A stretch of DNA of 64,000 nucleotides from the NCBI RefSeq assembly GCF_023617245.1, contig NZ_CP067396.1, positions 4,712,001 through 4,776,000 of the forward strand, written 5' to 3'. Each line of letters starts with the position of its first letter. Positions within the stretch are counted from its first letter, which is position 1. A program made the position numbers and the translations under genes. The notes under the pieces are model-generated. The model searched no databases. It had not been told where the DNA came from and was given only the letters and a program-made list of their open reading frames with translations. Below, piece by piece: positions 50,353-59,524 of this stretch. The DNA is from Lysobacter enzymogenes (GTDB lineage: Bacteria; Pseudomonadota; Gammaproteobacteria; Xanthomonadales; Xanthomonadaceae).

Positions 50353-51267
50353 ATGCAATACCCCGAATGGATCTGGCAGAACGGTTCGATCAAGCGCTGG
50401 GCCGAAGCGACCACCCACGTCATGTCGCACGCGCTGCACTACGGCTCGTCGGTGTTCGAAGGCATCCGCACCTACGACACCCCGAACGGCCCGATCATCT
50501 TCCGCTTGAACGACCACAACCAGCGTCTGTTCGCCTCGGCCAAGATCTACGACATGCCGATCCCGTACTCGCTCGCGCAGATCAACGCCGCCTGCCATGA
50601 AGTGATCAAGGCCAACGGCCACAGCACCGACTACCTGCGCCCGGTCGCCTACCGCGGTCTCGGCGGCTTCGGCCTGTCGGCCGACACGCCCACCGACGTG
50701 GCCGTGGCGACCTGGAAGATGGGCCAGTACCTCGGCCCGAGCGTGCTCGAGGAAGGCATCGACGCCTGCGTGTCGAGCTGGCAGCGCTTCGCCCCGAACA
50801 CCATCCCGGCCGGCGCCAAGGCCGGCGGCAACTACCTCTCCGGTCAGTTGGTCGCGCGCGAAGCGCGCCGCCTGGGCTTCGGCGAAGGCATCGCCCTGGC
50901 CTCGACCGGCCTGCTGTCGGAAGGCGCCGGCGAGAACCTGTTCCTGGTGTTCAACGGCGCGCTGCACACCACCCCGGTCAGCGCGGCGCTGCTCAACGGC
51001 CTGACCCGCAACACCATCATCACCCTGGCCCGCGACGCCGGCATCGAAGTGATCGAGCGCGACCTGCCGCGCGAGTATCTGTATCTGTGCGATGAGTTGT
51101 TCATGTGCGGCACCGCGGCCGAGATCACCCCGATCCGTTCGGTCGACGGCCGCCAGGTCGGCAGCGGCCGCCGCGGCCCGGTCACCGAGCGCATCCAGGA
51201 ACTGTTCTTCGGCCTGTTCAACGGCAAGACCGCCGACAAGTACGGCTGGCTCGAAGCGGTGAAGTAA
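50353..51267 (+). CDS. ilvE: Branched-chain amino acid aminotransferase
   Basis: PLP enzyme for the last step of leucine, isoleucine and valine synthesis. 304 residues, fold type IV. Catalytic lysine K156 in PAGAKAGGNYLSGQL; other family features are VMSHALHYGSSVFEGIRTY, RPVAYRGLGGFG, GLLSEGAGENLFLVFNG and LFMCGTAAEITPIRSVDGR. The start codon directly follows a short AAGCCGACG leader with a weak ribosome site. A terminator follows. Confidence 0.96.
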   Translation: MQYPEWIWQNGSIKRWAEATTHVMSHALHYGSSVFEGIRTYDTPNGPIIFRLNDHNQRLFASAKIYDMPIPYSLAQINAACHEVIKANGHSTDYLRPVAYRGLGGFGLSADTPTDVAVATWKMGQYLGPSVLEEGIDACVSSWQRFAPNTIPAGAKAGGNYLSGQLVAREARRLGFGEGIALASTGLLSEGAGENLFLVFNGALHTTPVSAALLNGLTRNTIITLARDAGIEVIERDLPREYLYLCDELFMCGTAAEITPIRSVDGRQVGSGRRGPVTERIQELFFGLFNGKTADKYGWLEAVK

Positions 51268-51282
51268 GCGCTGCGCGCACAA

Positions 51283-51325
51283 GGGCGCCGCGGCCGCCGG
51301 GAGCGGACGCGGCGCTTTTTCTTTT
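51283..51325 (+). terminator. Terminator of ilvE
   Basis: gcgccgcg...cgcggcgc hairpin with a 15-base loop followed by tttttctttt, 16 bp after the stop. Confidence 0.85.
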
Positions 51326-51338
51326 GCGCTTGGCTGTT

Positions 51339-51421
51339 GTGGGAGGGGCTTCAGCCCCGATGCTCTTGTCTCAGATCGCGACGACCTGAGCGAAAAGCAT
51401 CGGGGCTGAAGCCCCTCCTAC
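51339..51421. repeat. REPIN-like inverted pair, family A variant
   Basis: Arms gtgggaggggcttcagcccc...gatgc and gcatcggggctgaagcccct...cctac, same length and 33-bp centre as the pair at 9925-10007, but with the compensatory change ggcc to gggc inside both arms. Confidence 0.9.
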
Positions 51422-51438
51422 AACAGCCGCCGCAGCGC

Positions 51439-52776
51439 TCACTCGGCGGGGCGCGAGAACCGCAACGTCGCCACCACCCCGCGCTCCTCGCCCGGCTTGA
51501 CCCGCACGTCCCAGCCGTACAGGTCGCACAAGCGCCGCACGATCGACAGGCCGATGCCGCCGCCCTGCGAGTGCCCGGCATGGGTGCCGCGATAGCCGCG
51601 CTCGAACAGCTTGGCCGCGTCCTCCGCGCTCAGGCCCGGGCCGGAGTCGATCACGTCGACCGAGTCCGGATGCAGCCGCACCACCACGTTGCCTTCGGTG
51701 GTGTACTTGACCGCGTTGCCGATCAGGTTGCCCAGCGCCACCGCGACCGCGGCCTCCGGCGCGTCCACCACCAGCCCGCGCTCGCCTTCCACGCTCAACG
51801 CCAGGTTCTTGGCGCCCATCTGCGCGCGGTGCGCGTCGAGCAACTGCTCCGACAACCGGGCCAGGTCGGTCGAGCCGTGCCCGCGCTCGTTGCGCGAGAG
51901 CAGCAGCAGCGCGCTGATCAGGTCGGTGCACTGCTGCTCGGCGCGCTGGATCCGCAACAATCGGTTGCGACTCTTCTCTTCCAGATCCGGCCGCGACAGC
52001 AACAGCTCGACCGCGCCCTTGATCACCGCCAGCGGCGTGCGCAGTTCGTGGCTGACGTCGGCGTTGAACTCGCGGTCGCGCTGGACCACGTTGGTCAGGC
52101 GCACCGCGTAGTCGTCCAGCGCCTCGGCCAACTGGCCGACTTCGTCGTCGGGGAAGTGCGCGGCCAGCGCTTCGGACTGGGCGCTGCGGCCGGAGCGCTT
52201 GATCCGGTTGGCCAACTCCGACACCGGGCTCATCACCCGCGACGCCGCCCACCAGCCCACCAGCAGCGAGAACAGGGTGAACACCAGCACCGACAGATAC
52301 AGCGCGCGGTTGAACTGGGCCTCGCTGCGCGCCGACGACGTGGTGTCGTAGGCCAGGAAGAACCAGGCCTTGGGCGTCTTGCGCACCGCCAGCTTGTAGG
52401 CGAACGGCCGGCCGTCGTCGCCGACGCCGTTCATGGTGACGATGCCGTCCTTGAGCTCGTACCACTCCGGCCGGTTGACCCGCACCGATTCGAACTTGTC
52501 CGGCGTATAGACGAACGCGCGCACCTGGTCGAAGCCGAACTGCGGGTTGCCCGGCGCCAGCTCGAACTGCTGCGCGGCCTTCTCGATGTTGCGGTTCATC
52601 GCGTCTTCGATCAACTGGTTCTCGACCCGCGTGCGGGTCCAGTTGGTGGCGAAGGCGAACATCGTCGTGAGCCCGAAACCGAGCAGCACGAACGACAGGA
52701 TGATGCGGCTGCGCAAGCGCCGCCGGAAGCGCTTCTTCTTTCTCAGCCGCGCCGCGGAAGGATCGGACGGGGCCAC
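51439..52776 (-). CDS. Sensor histidine kinase
   Basis: Inner-membrane kinase of 445 residues: membrane helix about 24-46, periplasmic sensor about 47-170, second helix about 172-193, HAMP (about 190-245), H-box in FNADVSHELRTPLAVIKGAV (phospho-acceptor His near 259), then the ATP-binding domain with NLIGNAVKYTTEG, DVIDSGPGLS and GGGIGLSIVRRL. The pair resembles the ColS/VgrS group of xanthomonads, which responds to iron, metals and envelope conditions; that match rests on general resemblance. Three bases separate it from the response-regulator stop, so the two form an operon. Confidence 0.95.
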   Translation of the reverse strand: MAPSDPSAARLRKKKRFRRRLRSRIILSFVLLGFGLTTMFAFATNWTRTRVENQLIEDAMNRNIEKAAQQFELAPGNPQFGFDQVRAFVYTPDKFESVRVNRPEWYELKDGIVTMNGVGDDGRPFAYKLAVRKTPKAWFFLAYDTTSSARSEAQFNRALYLSVLVFTLFSLLVGWWAASRVMSPVSELANRIKRSGRSAQSEALAAHFPDDEVGQLAEALDDYAVRLTNVVQRDREFNADVSHELRTPLAVIKGAVELLLSRPDLEEKSRNRLLRIQRAEQQCTDLISALLLLSRNERGHGSTDLARLSEQLLDAHRAQMGAKNLALSVEGERGLVVDAPEAAVAVALGNLIGNAVKYTTEGNVVVRLHPDSVDVIDSGPGLSAEDAAKLFERGYRGTHAGHSQGGGIGLSIVRRLCDLYGWDVRVKPGEERGVVATLRFSRPAE

Positions 52777-52779
52777 GCG

Positions 52780-53460
52780 TCAGCCGTTTTCGGGCGCTGC
52801 GATGCGATAGCCGATGCCGTGGCGGGTCTGGATCAGCGGGGTGTCGAACGGCTTGTCGACCACCGCGCGCAGGCCGTGGATGTGCACGCGCAGGCTGTCG
52901 GAATCCGGCAGCTCCTCGCCCCACACCCGGGTCTCGAGTTCCTGCCGGGTGACCACCGCCGGCGAGGCTTCCATCAGCGCCTGCAGGATCTTCAGCGCGG
53001 TCGGGTTGAGCTGCAGCAGCTTGCCCTGGCGGCGCACTTCCAGCGTGTCGAGGTTGTATTCCAGATCGGCCGCGTTGAGCACCCGCGTCTGCACGCCGCG
53101 GCCGCGCCGCGACAGCGCGTTCAAGCGCACTTCCACTTCCTGCAGGGCGAACGGCTTGATCAGGTAGTCGTCGGCGCCGGAGTCGAAGCCGGCGAGCTTG
53201 TTGTCGAGGCTGTCGCGCGCGGTCAGCATCAGCACCGGCGTCTGCTTGCGCGCTTCGTTGCGCAGCTTGCGGCAGACTTCCAGGCCGTCGATGCCGGGCA
53301 GGTTCAAGTCGAGCACGATGGCGTCGAAGTCGTGCACCACCGCCAGGTGCAGGCCGGTGATGCCGTCGGCGGCGAAGTCGACGGTGTGGCCGCGGTCTTC
53401 GAGAAAGTCGCCGAGGTTGGCGGCGATGTCCTGGTTGTCTTCGATTACGAGGATGCGCAT
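52780..53460 (-). CDS. OmpR/PhoB-type response regulator
   Basis: 226 residues. Receiver domain (1-118): acidic pocket ED at 7-8, phospho-acceptor D51 in DAIVLDLNLPG, T in LMLTARDS, K in YLIKPFAL. C-terminal winged helix (about 128-222) with NPTALKILQALMEASPAVVT and SLRVHIHGLRAVVDKPF. The sequence resembles ColR/VgrR of Xanthomonas (RILVIEDNQDIAANLGDFLE and ADDYLIKPFALQEVEVRLNA). It comes first in the operon, with the kinase immediately downstream. Confidence 0.95.
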   Translation of the reverse strand: MRILVIEDNQDIAANLGDFLEDRGHTVDFAADGITGLHLAVVHDFDAIVLDLNLPGIDGLEVCRKLRNEARKQTPVLMLTARDSLDNKLAGFDSGADDYLIKPFALQEVEVRLNALSRRGRGVQTRVLNAADLEYNLDTLEVRRQGKLLQLNPTALKILQALMEASPAVVTRQELETRVWGEELPDSDSLRVHIHGLRAVVDKPFDTPLIQTRHGIGYRIAAPENG

Positions 53461-54014
53461 GAGCTCGTCCCAATGGGGGTGGCGGTACGACCATGGCCGC
53501 ACGCAACAGGTTCCGTAGGCGTCGCGCGCCAAGCGGCGACGGCAGGCGGTGGATTCTGCCAGAGCGTTTGTAAAATGAACGGGAAACGCCCCTGCCCGCA
53601 AGCAGGCGGCATCGCGCCGAAGCGGCGAATGGGCCAGAAGTCATGGCCCCGGGTCCGCGCGCCCCTTGCCCCCGATCGCGGCCAAAAACAAAGGCCCAGA
53701 CGCGGGGCCACCGCGCCTGGGCCAAAAGGTGTTGCCCCGATTACCGTAACCTGCGTTCGCCCAGATGACGTCTGACGAGGAGCGTGATTGGGTGGAGCGG
53801 CAGTGCTTCGGTGGGCCAAAGCTACGCGGATTTCGATTAAACCGTCGTTAAAAACGGTGTTAAATAAAAGTTATCCGCAACCGGAAATTGGAGTCGTCCG
53901 GGCCCGGCCCTTCCGCGCCGGGGACCTGCCGTTCGGCGGGTCGCCGACAGATGACCTGCCCGGCTTGCCATTTGCCGGGGATCGGGCAAGCCAGACCCCG
54001 GGAAAACGCCCCGT
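53461..54014. other. Intergenic region between the two-component operon and rimK
   Basis: 554 bases, no gene. Contains a minus-strand terminator (53683-53723) and an AT-rich segment with accgt-cgttaaaa-acggt (about 53842-53858). Confidence 0.6.
53683..53723 (-). terminator. Terminator of the rimB-rimK unit
   Basis: On the minus strand: stem ggcccaggcgcgg/ccgcgtctgggcc (13 bp, one mismatch) followed by tttgttttt. It is the first terminator downstream of rimK. Confidence 0.8.
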
Positions 54015-54923
54015 TCAGCGTCTCGCGGCGAGCCGACGCGCCGGTTTTTCCCGGACCCGGCCGGCCACGTAGTCGACGATTTCGATCGCCACGTCGACCC
54101 CGCTGGCCTCCTCGATGCCCTCCAGGCCGGGCGAGGCGTTGACCTCCAGCACCAGCGGCCCGCGCGCGGAGCGGATCAGGTCGACGCCGGCCACGCCCAG
54201 GCCCAGGACCTGGGCCGCGCGCACCGCCACGTCCTGCTCGGCGGCGCTGGCGCGCACGCCCTTGGCGGTGCCGCCGCGGTGCAGGTTGGAGCGGAAGTCG
54301 CCCTTGGGCGCCTGCCGCTTCATCGCCGCGACCACCTTGCCGCCGACCACGAAGCAGCGCAGGTCCGCGCCCTTGGCCTCGGCGACGAACTCCTGCACCA
54401 GGAAGTTCGCGTACAGCCCGCGCAGCGCCTCGATCACGCCCTTCGACGCCGACAGCTTCTCGGTCAGCATGACTCCGGCGCCCTGGGTGCCCTCGTTGAG
54501 CTTGATCACGTGCGGCGGCGGGCCGAGCATCGACAGCAGGTCGGCGGTGTCGTCGGGGTTGTCGCCGAACACGGTCGCCGGCAGGCCGATGCCCTGCGCG
54601 GCCAGCAGCTGGTGGCTGCGCAGCTTGTCGCGCGCGCGCAGGATCGCGTCGGAACTGTTGGGGCTGTAGCTGTCCATCAGCTCGAACTGGCGCAGCACCG
54701 CCGAGCCGTAGCGGGTCACCGAGGCGCCGATGCGCGGGATCACCGCGTGGTAGCCGGCGATCTCGCGCCCCTTGTAATGCATCTGGAAGCCGTCGGAGGC
54801 GATGCGCATGTAGCAGCGCAGCGGGTCGAGCACGCGCACGCTGTGGCCGCGGTCGCGCGCGGCTTCGACCAGCCGGCGGGTCGAGTAGAGCTTGGTGTTG
54901 CGCGACAGGATCGCGAGCTTCAT
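54015..54923 (-). CDS. rimK: RimK, ATP-dependent glutamate ligase for ribosomal protein S6
   Basis: Cytoplasmic ATP-grasp ligase of 302 residues that adds glutamate residues to the C-terminus of ribosomal protein S6. [20 protein letters not shown] at the N-terminus, ATP-grasp motifs in [40 protein letters not shown], and the Mg site [16 protein letters not shown]. Length and sequence are those of RimK. A RimB-like protease gene lies 103 bp upstream on the same strand. Confidence 0.95.
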   Translation of the reverse strand: MKLAILSRNTKLYSTRRLVEAARDRGHSVRVLDPLRCYMRIASDGFQMHYKGREIAGYHAVIPRIGASVTRYGSAVLRQFELMDSYSPNSSDAILRARDKLRSHQLLAAQGIGLPATVFGDNPDDTADLLSMLGPPPHVIKLNEGTQGAGVMLTEKLSASKGVIEALRGLYANFLVQEFVAEAKGADLRCFVVGGKVVAAMKRQAPKGDFRSNLHRGGTAKGVRASAAEQDVAVRAAQVLGLGVAGVDLIRSARGPLVLEVNASPGLEGIEEASGVDVAIEIVDYVAGRVREKPARRLAARR

Positions 54924-55026
54924 GGCGGGGTCGGCTGCAAGGTGGGAAGGGGATTCGGCGGAGTTGGGGCGTGTGCGCGCGGGTTCAAGCATGCCGGATC
55001 GAACGCGCCGGCCGGCACGCGCCGGC

Positions 55027-55524
55027 TCAGGCGCGCGGCGGGCGGCGGCGCACGCGGCCGTGCAGGAACGAGCGCGCGGGATCGACGGTGAAGGCGTGCG
55101 CGACCGCGGTCCGGCCCAGCAGCATCGGGAAGCGCATGCCGCGACGATCCGCCAGGTTCATGTCAATTTCGCGCTCGCTGCCGGCCAGACTCAGCACGGT
55201 GCGGATGAACACGCGGCGGGTGCGATGGCCGCCGGAGTCGGTGACCTCGCGCTCGTCGGCCACCGGCGCGAGCGCCTCGACCTCGCCGCCGCCGGCCGCG
55301 CCCGGGCGCAGGCGGAAGCCGACCCACGGCGCGCCGGCCTCGACGAAGCGCCATTGCGCCTCCACGTGCAGGGCCGAGCTGCGCGCGCCGGTGTCGATCT
55401 TGGCGCGCACCGCGGCGATGCCCAGGACCGGCAGCGCGGCGTATTCGCGCCAGCCCAGGACGATCGGCGCGTGGCCGGACGGGCCCGCGGCGATCGTCGG
55501 CGAAGACAGGATCGGGGAAGACAT
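55027..55524 (-). CDS. rimB: RimB-like retropepsin, ATP-dependent zinc protease family
   Basis: 165 residues of the Zn_protease/RimB family (fold of aspartic retropepsins). Conserved: [20 protein letters not shown], the catalytic-type Asp in [14 protein letters not shown], and the C-terminal [16 protein letters not shown]. In Pseudomonas rimB and rimK form the rimABK operon, where RimB removes or trims the glutamates added by RimK; the same pair here supports this role. No rimA is seen. It precedes rimK by 103 bp. Confidence 0.85.
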   Translation of the reverse strand: MSSPILSSPTIAAGPSGHAPIVLGWREYAALPVLGIAAVRAKIDTGARSSALHVEAQWRFVEAGAPWVGFRLRPGAAGGGEVEALAPVADEREVTDSGGHRTRRVFIRTVLSLAGSEREIDMNLADRRGMRFPMLLGRTAVAHAFTVDPARSFLHGRVRRRPPRA

Positions 55525-55886
55525 CGCACCTCCGTTGTGGCGAACGCTGAAAGGACTCGGGGGCGACAACAGGGACGGCGGCGGGCGGCTTCGCGGCCGC
55601 GCGCCGGCCGGTGCGCAGCGGGCGCGCACGCCGCGCCCGTGGCTGCGATGCGATGCGCGACGGCGGGCGGGCCGCGCGACCGGGCGCGCAGTCTAACTCG
55701 GCCGCGTTGCGAGCGTCGATGCGTTCGTTGCGGCGTCGGGCGGGAATGATTTTTTTACATCGGCCGGCACGCTCCGCGATGGCCGCGGCGTCGCCCCAAG
55801 CTGACCGATTCAGCCACGCCGACGTCCCCGCCGCGTCCTGCGCGATCGAATCCGCGAGCGCCGGCCCGCACGCGCCGGCCGCCGGA
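55525..55886. other. Intergenic, very GC-rich
   Basis: 362 bases upstream of the rimB-like gene. gattttttt around 55746-55757 is the only AT-rich run. No gene or repeat found. Confidence 0.5.
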
Positions 55887-56555
55887 TCAGTTGCGGCAGT
55901 TGCGCCGTTCCTCTTCCACTTCCTGCGCTACCGCCTCGGCGCCGAGCACGGCCAGGTCGCGGATGTTCTTGCGCGTCTCCGCGCAGTCCGACGGACCGCC
56001 GCCGCCGAACAGCAAACCGATCTGTCCGACCGTCGACGCGATCGAACGCGGCGGGCGCATGCGGAAACGCTGCGCGCCCTGCCCCGGCAAGTCCGGCGCG
56101 CGGCGGGCGAAGGGCTTGGCCGGCGGCGACGGTGGCGCGTCCCACGGCGCGCGCGTGGCCGTGGCGGCGGGCGCGACCGGCACTGGCGGCGCGGGACCGA
56201 TCGCCACCGCGGTCAGGCCGGCGTCGGTCGTGGGATCGGCGGCGTCGGCCGGTATGCGCGCAGGCGTCGCGCGATGGCGCGACGCGGGCTGCGCACGCGC
56301 AGGCGGGTTCGCCGGTGGCGCCGCCGCTGGTTCGCGCGGCGCGGGCTCGGCGGGCGGCGACAACCACACCAGCGTCAACGCTTGCGCGTCGACCGCGGCG
56401 CCGCGCGGCATCAGCGCCTTGCCGGCCAGCCAGAACAGCGCGGCGTGGAACGCCACCACCGCCGTCCAGGCCAGCACCGATTCGCCGCGCGAGACGTCGC
56501 GCGCCGCGCCTGCGCGCACCGCCGGCGCCACCGGCGTCGATTGCTCAGCCTGCAT
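55887..56555 (-). CDS. TonB-like Pro/Ala-rich membrane protein of unknown function
   Basis: 222 residues: one membrane helix at about 27-47 (VLAWTAVVAFHAALFWLAGK), then a 100-residue Pro/Ala-rich region (EPAPREPAAAPPANPPAR) and a small C-terminal domain (IASTVGQIGLLFGGGGPSDC through EVEEERRNCRN) with two cysteines. The layout is that of TonB/TolA-type periplasmic spanners, but the C-terminal domain is not a TonB_C domain. Could be a divergent energy-transducing or scaffold protein. Confidence 0.65.
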   Translation of the reverse strand: MQAEQSTPVAPAVRAGAARDVSRGESVLAWTAVVAFHAALFWLAGKALMPRGAAVDAQALTLVWLSPPAEPAPREPAAAPPANPPARAQPASRHRATPARIPADAADPTTDAGLTAVAIGPAPPVPVAPAATATRAPWDAPPSPPAKPFARRAPDLPGQGAQRFRMRPPRSIASTVGQIGLLFGGGGPSDCAETRKNIRDLAVLGAEAVAQEVEEERRNCRN

Positions 56556-56703
56556 CCCTCTGCCATCCCTGCGAGTCGTGCGAACCGCGCGAGTGTGCGC
56601 ACAAGCGCGGGCCGTCGCGAGTGCCCGGCGACGCCCTCGGTTGCTTGGCGTTCAAGCAGCGCGCGCCGCCGAACGGCGCCGGCTCGCCGCTGCCGCGCCG
56701 GCC

Positions 56704-57084
56704 TCAGCCGGCCGCCGCGAGCGGCAGGTTGTGGCCGATCCGCCACAGCACGCCGGACGGATCGGTCAGGACGAAATCGCGCAGGCCCCAGGGCCGGTCC
56801 TGCGGCGGCTCCAGGCGCACGCCGAAGCGCTCCACCACGTCGGCGGCGAGCGCGCGCGCATGCCAGTCGTCGGCGTTCTCCACCAGCAGGTGCATCATGA
56901 AGTTGCCGGCGTGCTCGGGCACATAGAAACGCTGCAGCAGGAAGCTGGTGTTGCCGTGGCGCACATAGGCCAGGTCGTCCGACGACCACGGCAGCTCGAA
57001 GCCCAATGCCAGATAGAACGCCTTGGCGCGCTCGAAATCGCGCGCGGGGACGAAGGCCTTGATCTCGACGACGGTGAGGTTCAT
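56704..57084 (-). CDS. VOC family protein (glyoxalase/bleomycin-resistance fold)
   Basis: 126 residues, two beta-alpha-beta-beta-beta units: VVEIKAFVPARDFERAKAFY and FYVPEHAGNFMMHLLVENAD with DFVLTDPSGVLWRIGHN. Metal or substrate unknown; metal-site residues (E in VVEIKA, H in MMHLLV) are partly conserved. Divergent from the gene at 57209. Confidence 0.85.
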   Translation of the reverse strand: MNLTVVEIKAFVPARDFERAKAFYLALGFELPWSSDDLAYVRHGNTSFLLQRFYVPEHAGNFMMHLLVENADDWHARALAADVVERFGVRLEPPQDRPWGLRDFVLTDPSGVLWRIGHNLPLAAAG

Positions 57085-57208
57085 GCGCGATGTCCTGCTG
57101 GAGTCGACCGCGAGAATGGGCCGGCGCGGCGCCGCGATCAACCGCGCCGCCGCTATCATCCGCGGGCCGCCGGCGCGAACCGGCCCACACCCCGCTGCGG
57201 ACGATGCC

Positions 57209-58144
57209 ATGACCACCGCCACCGACCTCACCGCGCTGCTGCTCGACGCGCTCGGCCAGCGCATCGACGACCCCGCCGCCGCGCGCCTGGCGCAGGCGAT
57301 GGGCGTCAAGCCGTTCAAGAACGCCACGCCGAACAACAGCGCGCATATCGGCAACCGCAAACTCGGCCTTGAAGTGGCCGCCACCGCGCGGATCGTCAAC
57401 CGCGCCTTTTTCCCGCCGCGCAAGGACGGCCGCCGCTGGGTGTCGTGGGTGTCGCACGCCTTCCTCTACCCGAACTACCGCGGCGCGCTGCCGCCGGGAT
57501 TCGACTGGTCGCTCGACGACGCCGCGCTGGGCGCGCGTTTCCGCCGCCGCGTCGAAGGCGGCCTGGAGGAAGTGCGCTACGCCCTGCCGCCGCCGCGCGA
57601 AGGGCTGGAAGCGAAGGCGACCCTGGACGAAGGCCGCGACCGCCCGCGTCATCTGCTGATCCGCGTGGCCGAAGAATCCGACTACGCCACGATCCATCCC
57701 GGCAGCGATCCCGCGCATTCGGTCGAAGACGGCTTCTTCGCCGCCTGGTGCGCGCTCAACGACGTGCTGCGCGACGACCGCCTCGACGCCGACGCCCTCG
57801 CCGCGCTGCGCGAACGCCGGACCACCCCGCTCGCGTTCCTGTCCGGTCCGCTCGGCGGCCTGCTGTGGCAGGGCGACGTGCGCCCGCGCCACGCCCCGTT
57901 CTGCCACGCCTACGCCAAGCGCCTGATGGCGCCGGACGCGGCCTGCGCCCTGTACGACGCGCGCGATCTGTTCGGCGACGCCAACTACTGGCGCAAGCCC
58001 GACGAAGCGATGACCGAAGACAATTGGGAAAACTTCGACCGCATCGCGCCGCGCTATTCGCAGCGCCTGGCGCAGTGGCGGCGCGGCGAGATCCGCTCGA
58101 TGGTGGACCGGCCGCAATCCGACGACGACGCGGATCGGGACTGA
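57209..58144 (+). CDS. Hypothetical protein
   Basis: 311 residues, soluble, no signal peptide. Features: a conserved-looking N-terminal helix and NNSAHIGNRKLGLEVAATAR, an aromatic FFPPRKDGRRWVSWVSHAFL, IRVAEESDYATIHPGSDPAH, and a C-terminal RIAPRYSQRLAQWRRGEIRS. No family recognised. It reads like a conserved cytoplasmic protein with normal GC. Start ATG 57209 gives a compact protein; the frame is open further upstream without a ribosome site. Confidence 0.75.
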   Translation: MTTATDLTALLLDALGQRIDDPAAARLAQAMGVKPFKNATPNNSAHIGNRKLGLEVAATARIVNRAFFPPRKDGRRWVSWVSHAFLYPNYRGALPPGFDWSLDDAALGARFRRRVEGGLEEVRYALPPPREGLEAKATLDEGRDRPRHLLIRVAEESDYATIHPGSDPAHSVEDGFFAAWCALNDVLRDDRLDADALAALRERRTTPLAFLSGPLGGLLWQGDVRPRHAPFCHAYAKRLMAPDAACALYDARDLFGDANYWRKPDEAMTEDNWENFDRIAPRYSQRLAQWRRGEIRSMVDRPQSDDDADRD

Positions 58145-58156
58145 GCCGCCGCCGCG

Positions 58157-58516
58157 CTAGTCCGCGTCGGTGGCGAAGCGCAAACGGTTGCCGTCCGGAT
58201 CGGTCACCGACATCTCGCGACTGCCCCACGGCGTGTCGTGCGGCGCTTCGGTCGGCGTCACCCCGTTGGCGCGGAAGCGGCGATGGCACTCGTCCACGTC
58301 CGGCACCATCAGATACACCGCGCCGCCGACTTCGCAATCGTCGCGGTGCTCGGTCAGGAACAGCGTCTGGCCCTCGCGGGTGATCTGCAGGAACAGCGGG
58401 AACCCCGGCTCGAACTGGTGCTGCCAATCCACGCGGAAGCCCAGTCCGCCGACATAGAACGGCAGGCTGCGCCCGGCGCTGAGGATGCGCAGTTGCGGAA
58501 TGACGGTCTGGCGCAT
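58157..58516 (-). CDS. VOC family protein, bleomycin-resistance-like
   Basis: 119 residues of the glyoxalase/BRP type: LRILSAGRSLPFYVGGLGFR, LFLQITREGQTLFLTEHRDD, CHRRFRANGVTPTEAPHDTP and VTDPDGNRLRFAT, which matches the usual SVxDPDGN ending. Likely acts as a dimer binding an aromatic or glycopeptide ligand, substrate unknown. Convergent with the hypothetical gene ending 12 bp away. Confidence 0.88.
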   Translation of the reverse strand: MRQTVIPQLRILSAGRSLPFYVGGLGFRVDWQHQFEPGFPLFLQITREGQTLFLTEHRDDCEVGGAVYLMVPDVDECHRRFRANGVTPTEAPHDTPWGSREMSVTDPDGNRLRFATDAD

Positions 58517-58632
58517 GCGGACGCTCCTGAGGGATGAGGCGATCGTGGCGGGCTACGGCCGCAGTGTCTCACTCTGGCAGGCGCGATGCCGCCGCCCCAG
58601 GGTTCGTGGCCGATTGCCGCCTCGTCGCCCCG

Positions 58633-59034
58633 TCAGCCCGCCGGGCCTTCCGCCTTGACGTAGACCTCCTGCCAAAGCTCGACCCGTCCCGACCCGTCGA
58701 ACTTCAACAGCAGCATCGCCTCGAAGCGATCTACCGACCCGTCGAGCCGGTCGACCCGGGCGCTCATGACCAGGACCGCGGACGCCTCGTTCGCCACCGT
58801 GTCGTGCACTTGGTAATCGATGGCCGCGATCGTGCGCCGGAACCCGTCGAGGAATTCCTTGTAAGCGCGCCGATCCGCCTCATAAACGCGCCCGTTGGCC
58901 TTGACCACGAGCCGATCCGCGAACCGCTCGCCGACCGCGGCCTCGCTCAAGTCGCTGTCGTGGGTCAGATGCGCGCGGTTCCAGTCCAGGAGACCGAGCG
59001 CCCATGCTGCGTTCGCATCCGTTTTCGATTGCAT
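58633..59034 (-). CDS. NTF2-like (SnoaL/DUF4440-type) protein
   Basis: 133 residues with the NTF2 cone-fold pattern: an N-terminal helix (AAWALGLLDWNRAHL), RFADRLVVKANGRVYEADRR, KEFLDGFRRTIAAIDYQVHD, and beta strands with ASAVLVMSARVDRLDGSVDR and GRVELWQEVYV. The family contains small-molecule isomerases and stress proteins; no specific role can be assigned. The frame is open upstream into the tRNA gene, so the ATG at 59034 was preferred. Confidence 0.8.
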   Translation of the reverse strand: MQSKTDANAAWALGLLDWNRAHLTHDSDLSEAAVGERFADRLVVKANGRVYEADRRAYKEFLDGFRRTIAAIDYQVHDTVANEASAVLVMSARVDRLDGSVDRFEAMLLLKFDGSGRVELWQEVYVKAEGPAG

Positions 59035-59376
59035 GTGTCGTCCTGAGCGATCCGATCCGGGCCTCATCATAGTGGCCGGGCAGGCAGCCGACGCGCAGCG
59101 GACTTGGCCGATTGCGGCGACATCGCTCCATGGCGACCCTGCCGCGTCGAGTCCGGGTCGCGCGCCTCGACGACGTTGCGCGTACCGCGCCGCCACCAGC
59201 GCCTGGATGTGCCGATACGGCTTGCGGATCATCTCGAAGGCCTCGTTGCCGTCGCAGCGGACCACGCCAGAAAAGCCGCTGCCGCGCCCGGAGGCGAGTC
59301 GTCGAAGAATGTGCGTAAACGCTGGAATGCGCTTCCTGATCGGTCCGGCGCGTTGCGCGCCAGGGAAGCGAGAAGA
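59035..59376. other. Intergenic between NTF2-like gene and tRNA-Gly
   Basis: 342 bases; no gene or repeat recognised. The minus-strand frames through the tRNA are tRNA artefacts. Confidence 0.5.
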
Positions 59377-59450
59377 TGGAGCGGGTGATGGGAATCGAAC
59401 CCACGCTAGCAGCTTGGGAAGCTGCAGTTCTACCATTGAACTACACCCGC
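59377..59450 (-). tRNA. tRNA-Gly(CCC)
   Basis: Cloverleaf on the minus strand, 74 nt with encoded CCA: acceptor gcgggtg/cacccgc, D-arm gttc-aatggta-gaac, anticodon stem gcagc/gctgc around loop ttcccaa (anticodon CCC), T-arm gtggg-ttcgatt-cccat. The anticodon loop and acceptor stem fit tRNA-Gly. Confidence 0.96.
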
Positions 59451-59524
59451 GTCGGGTCGAAGTCTATGACGCGGCGGCGCGGGTGGCAAATCGGGACGGA
59501 GGGGCCGTCCTGTTCTGGTCGAAA

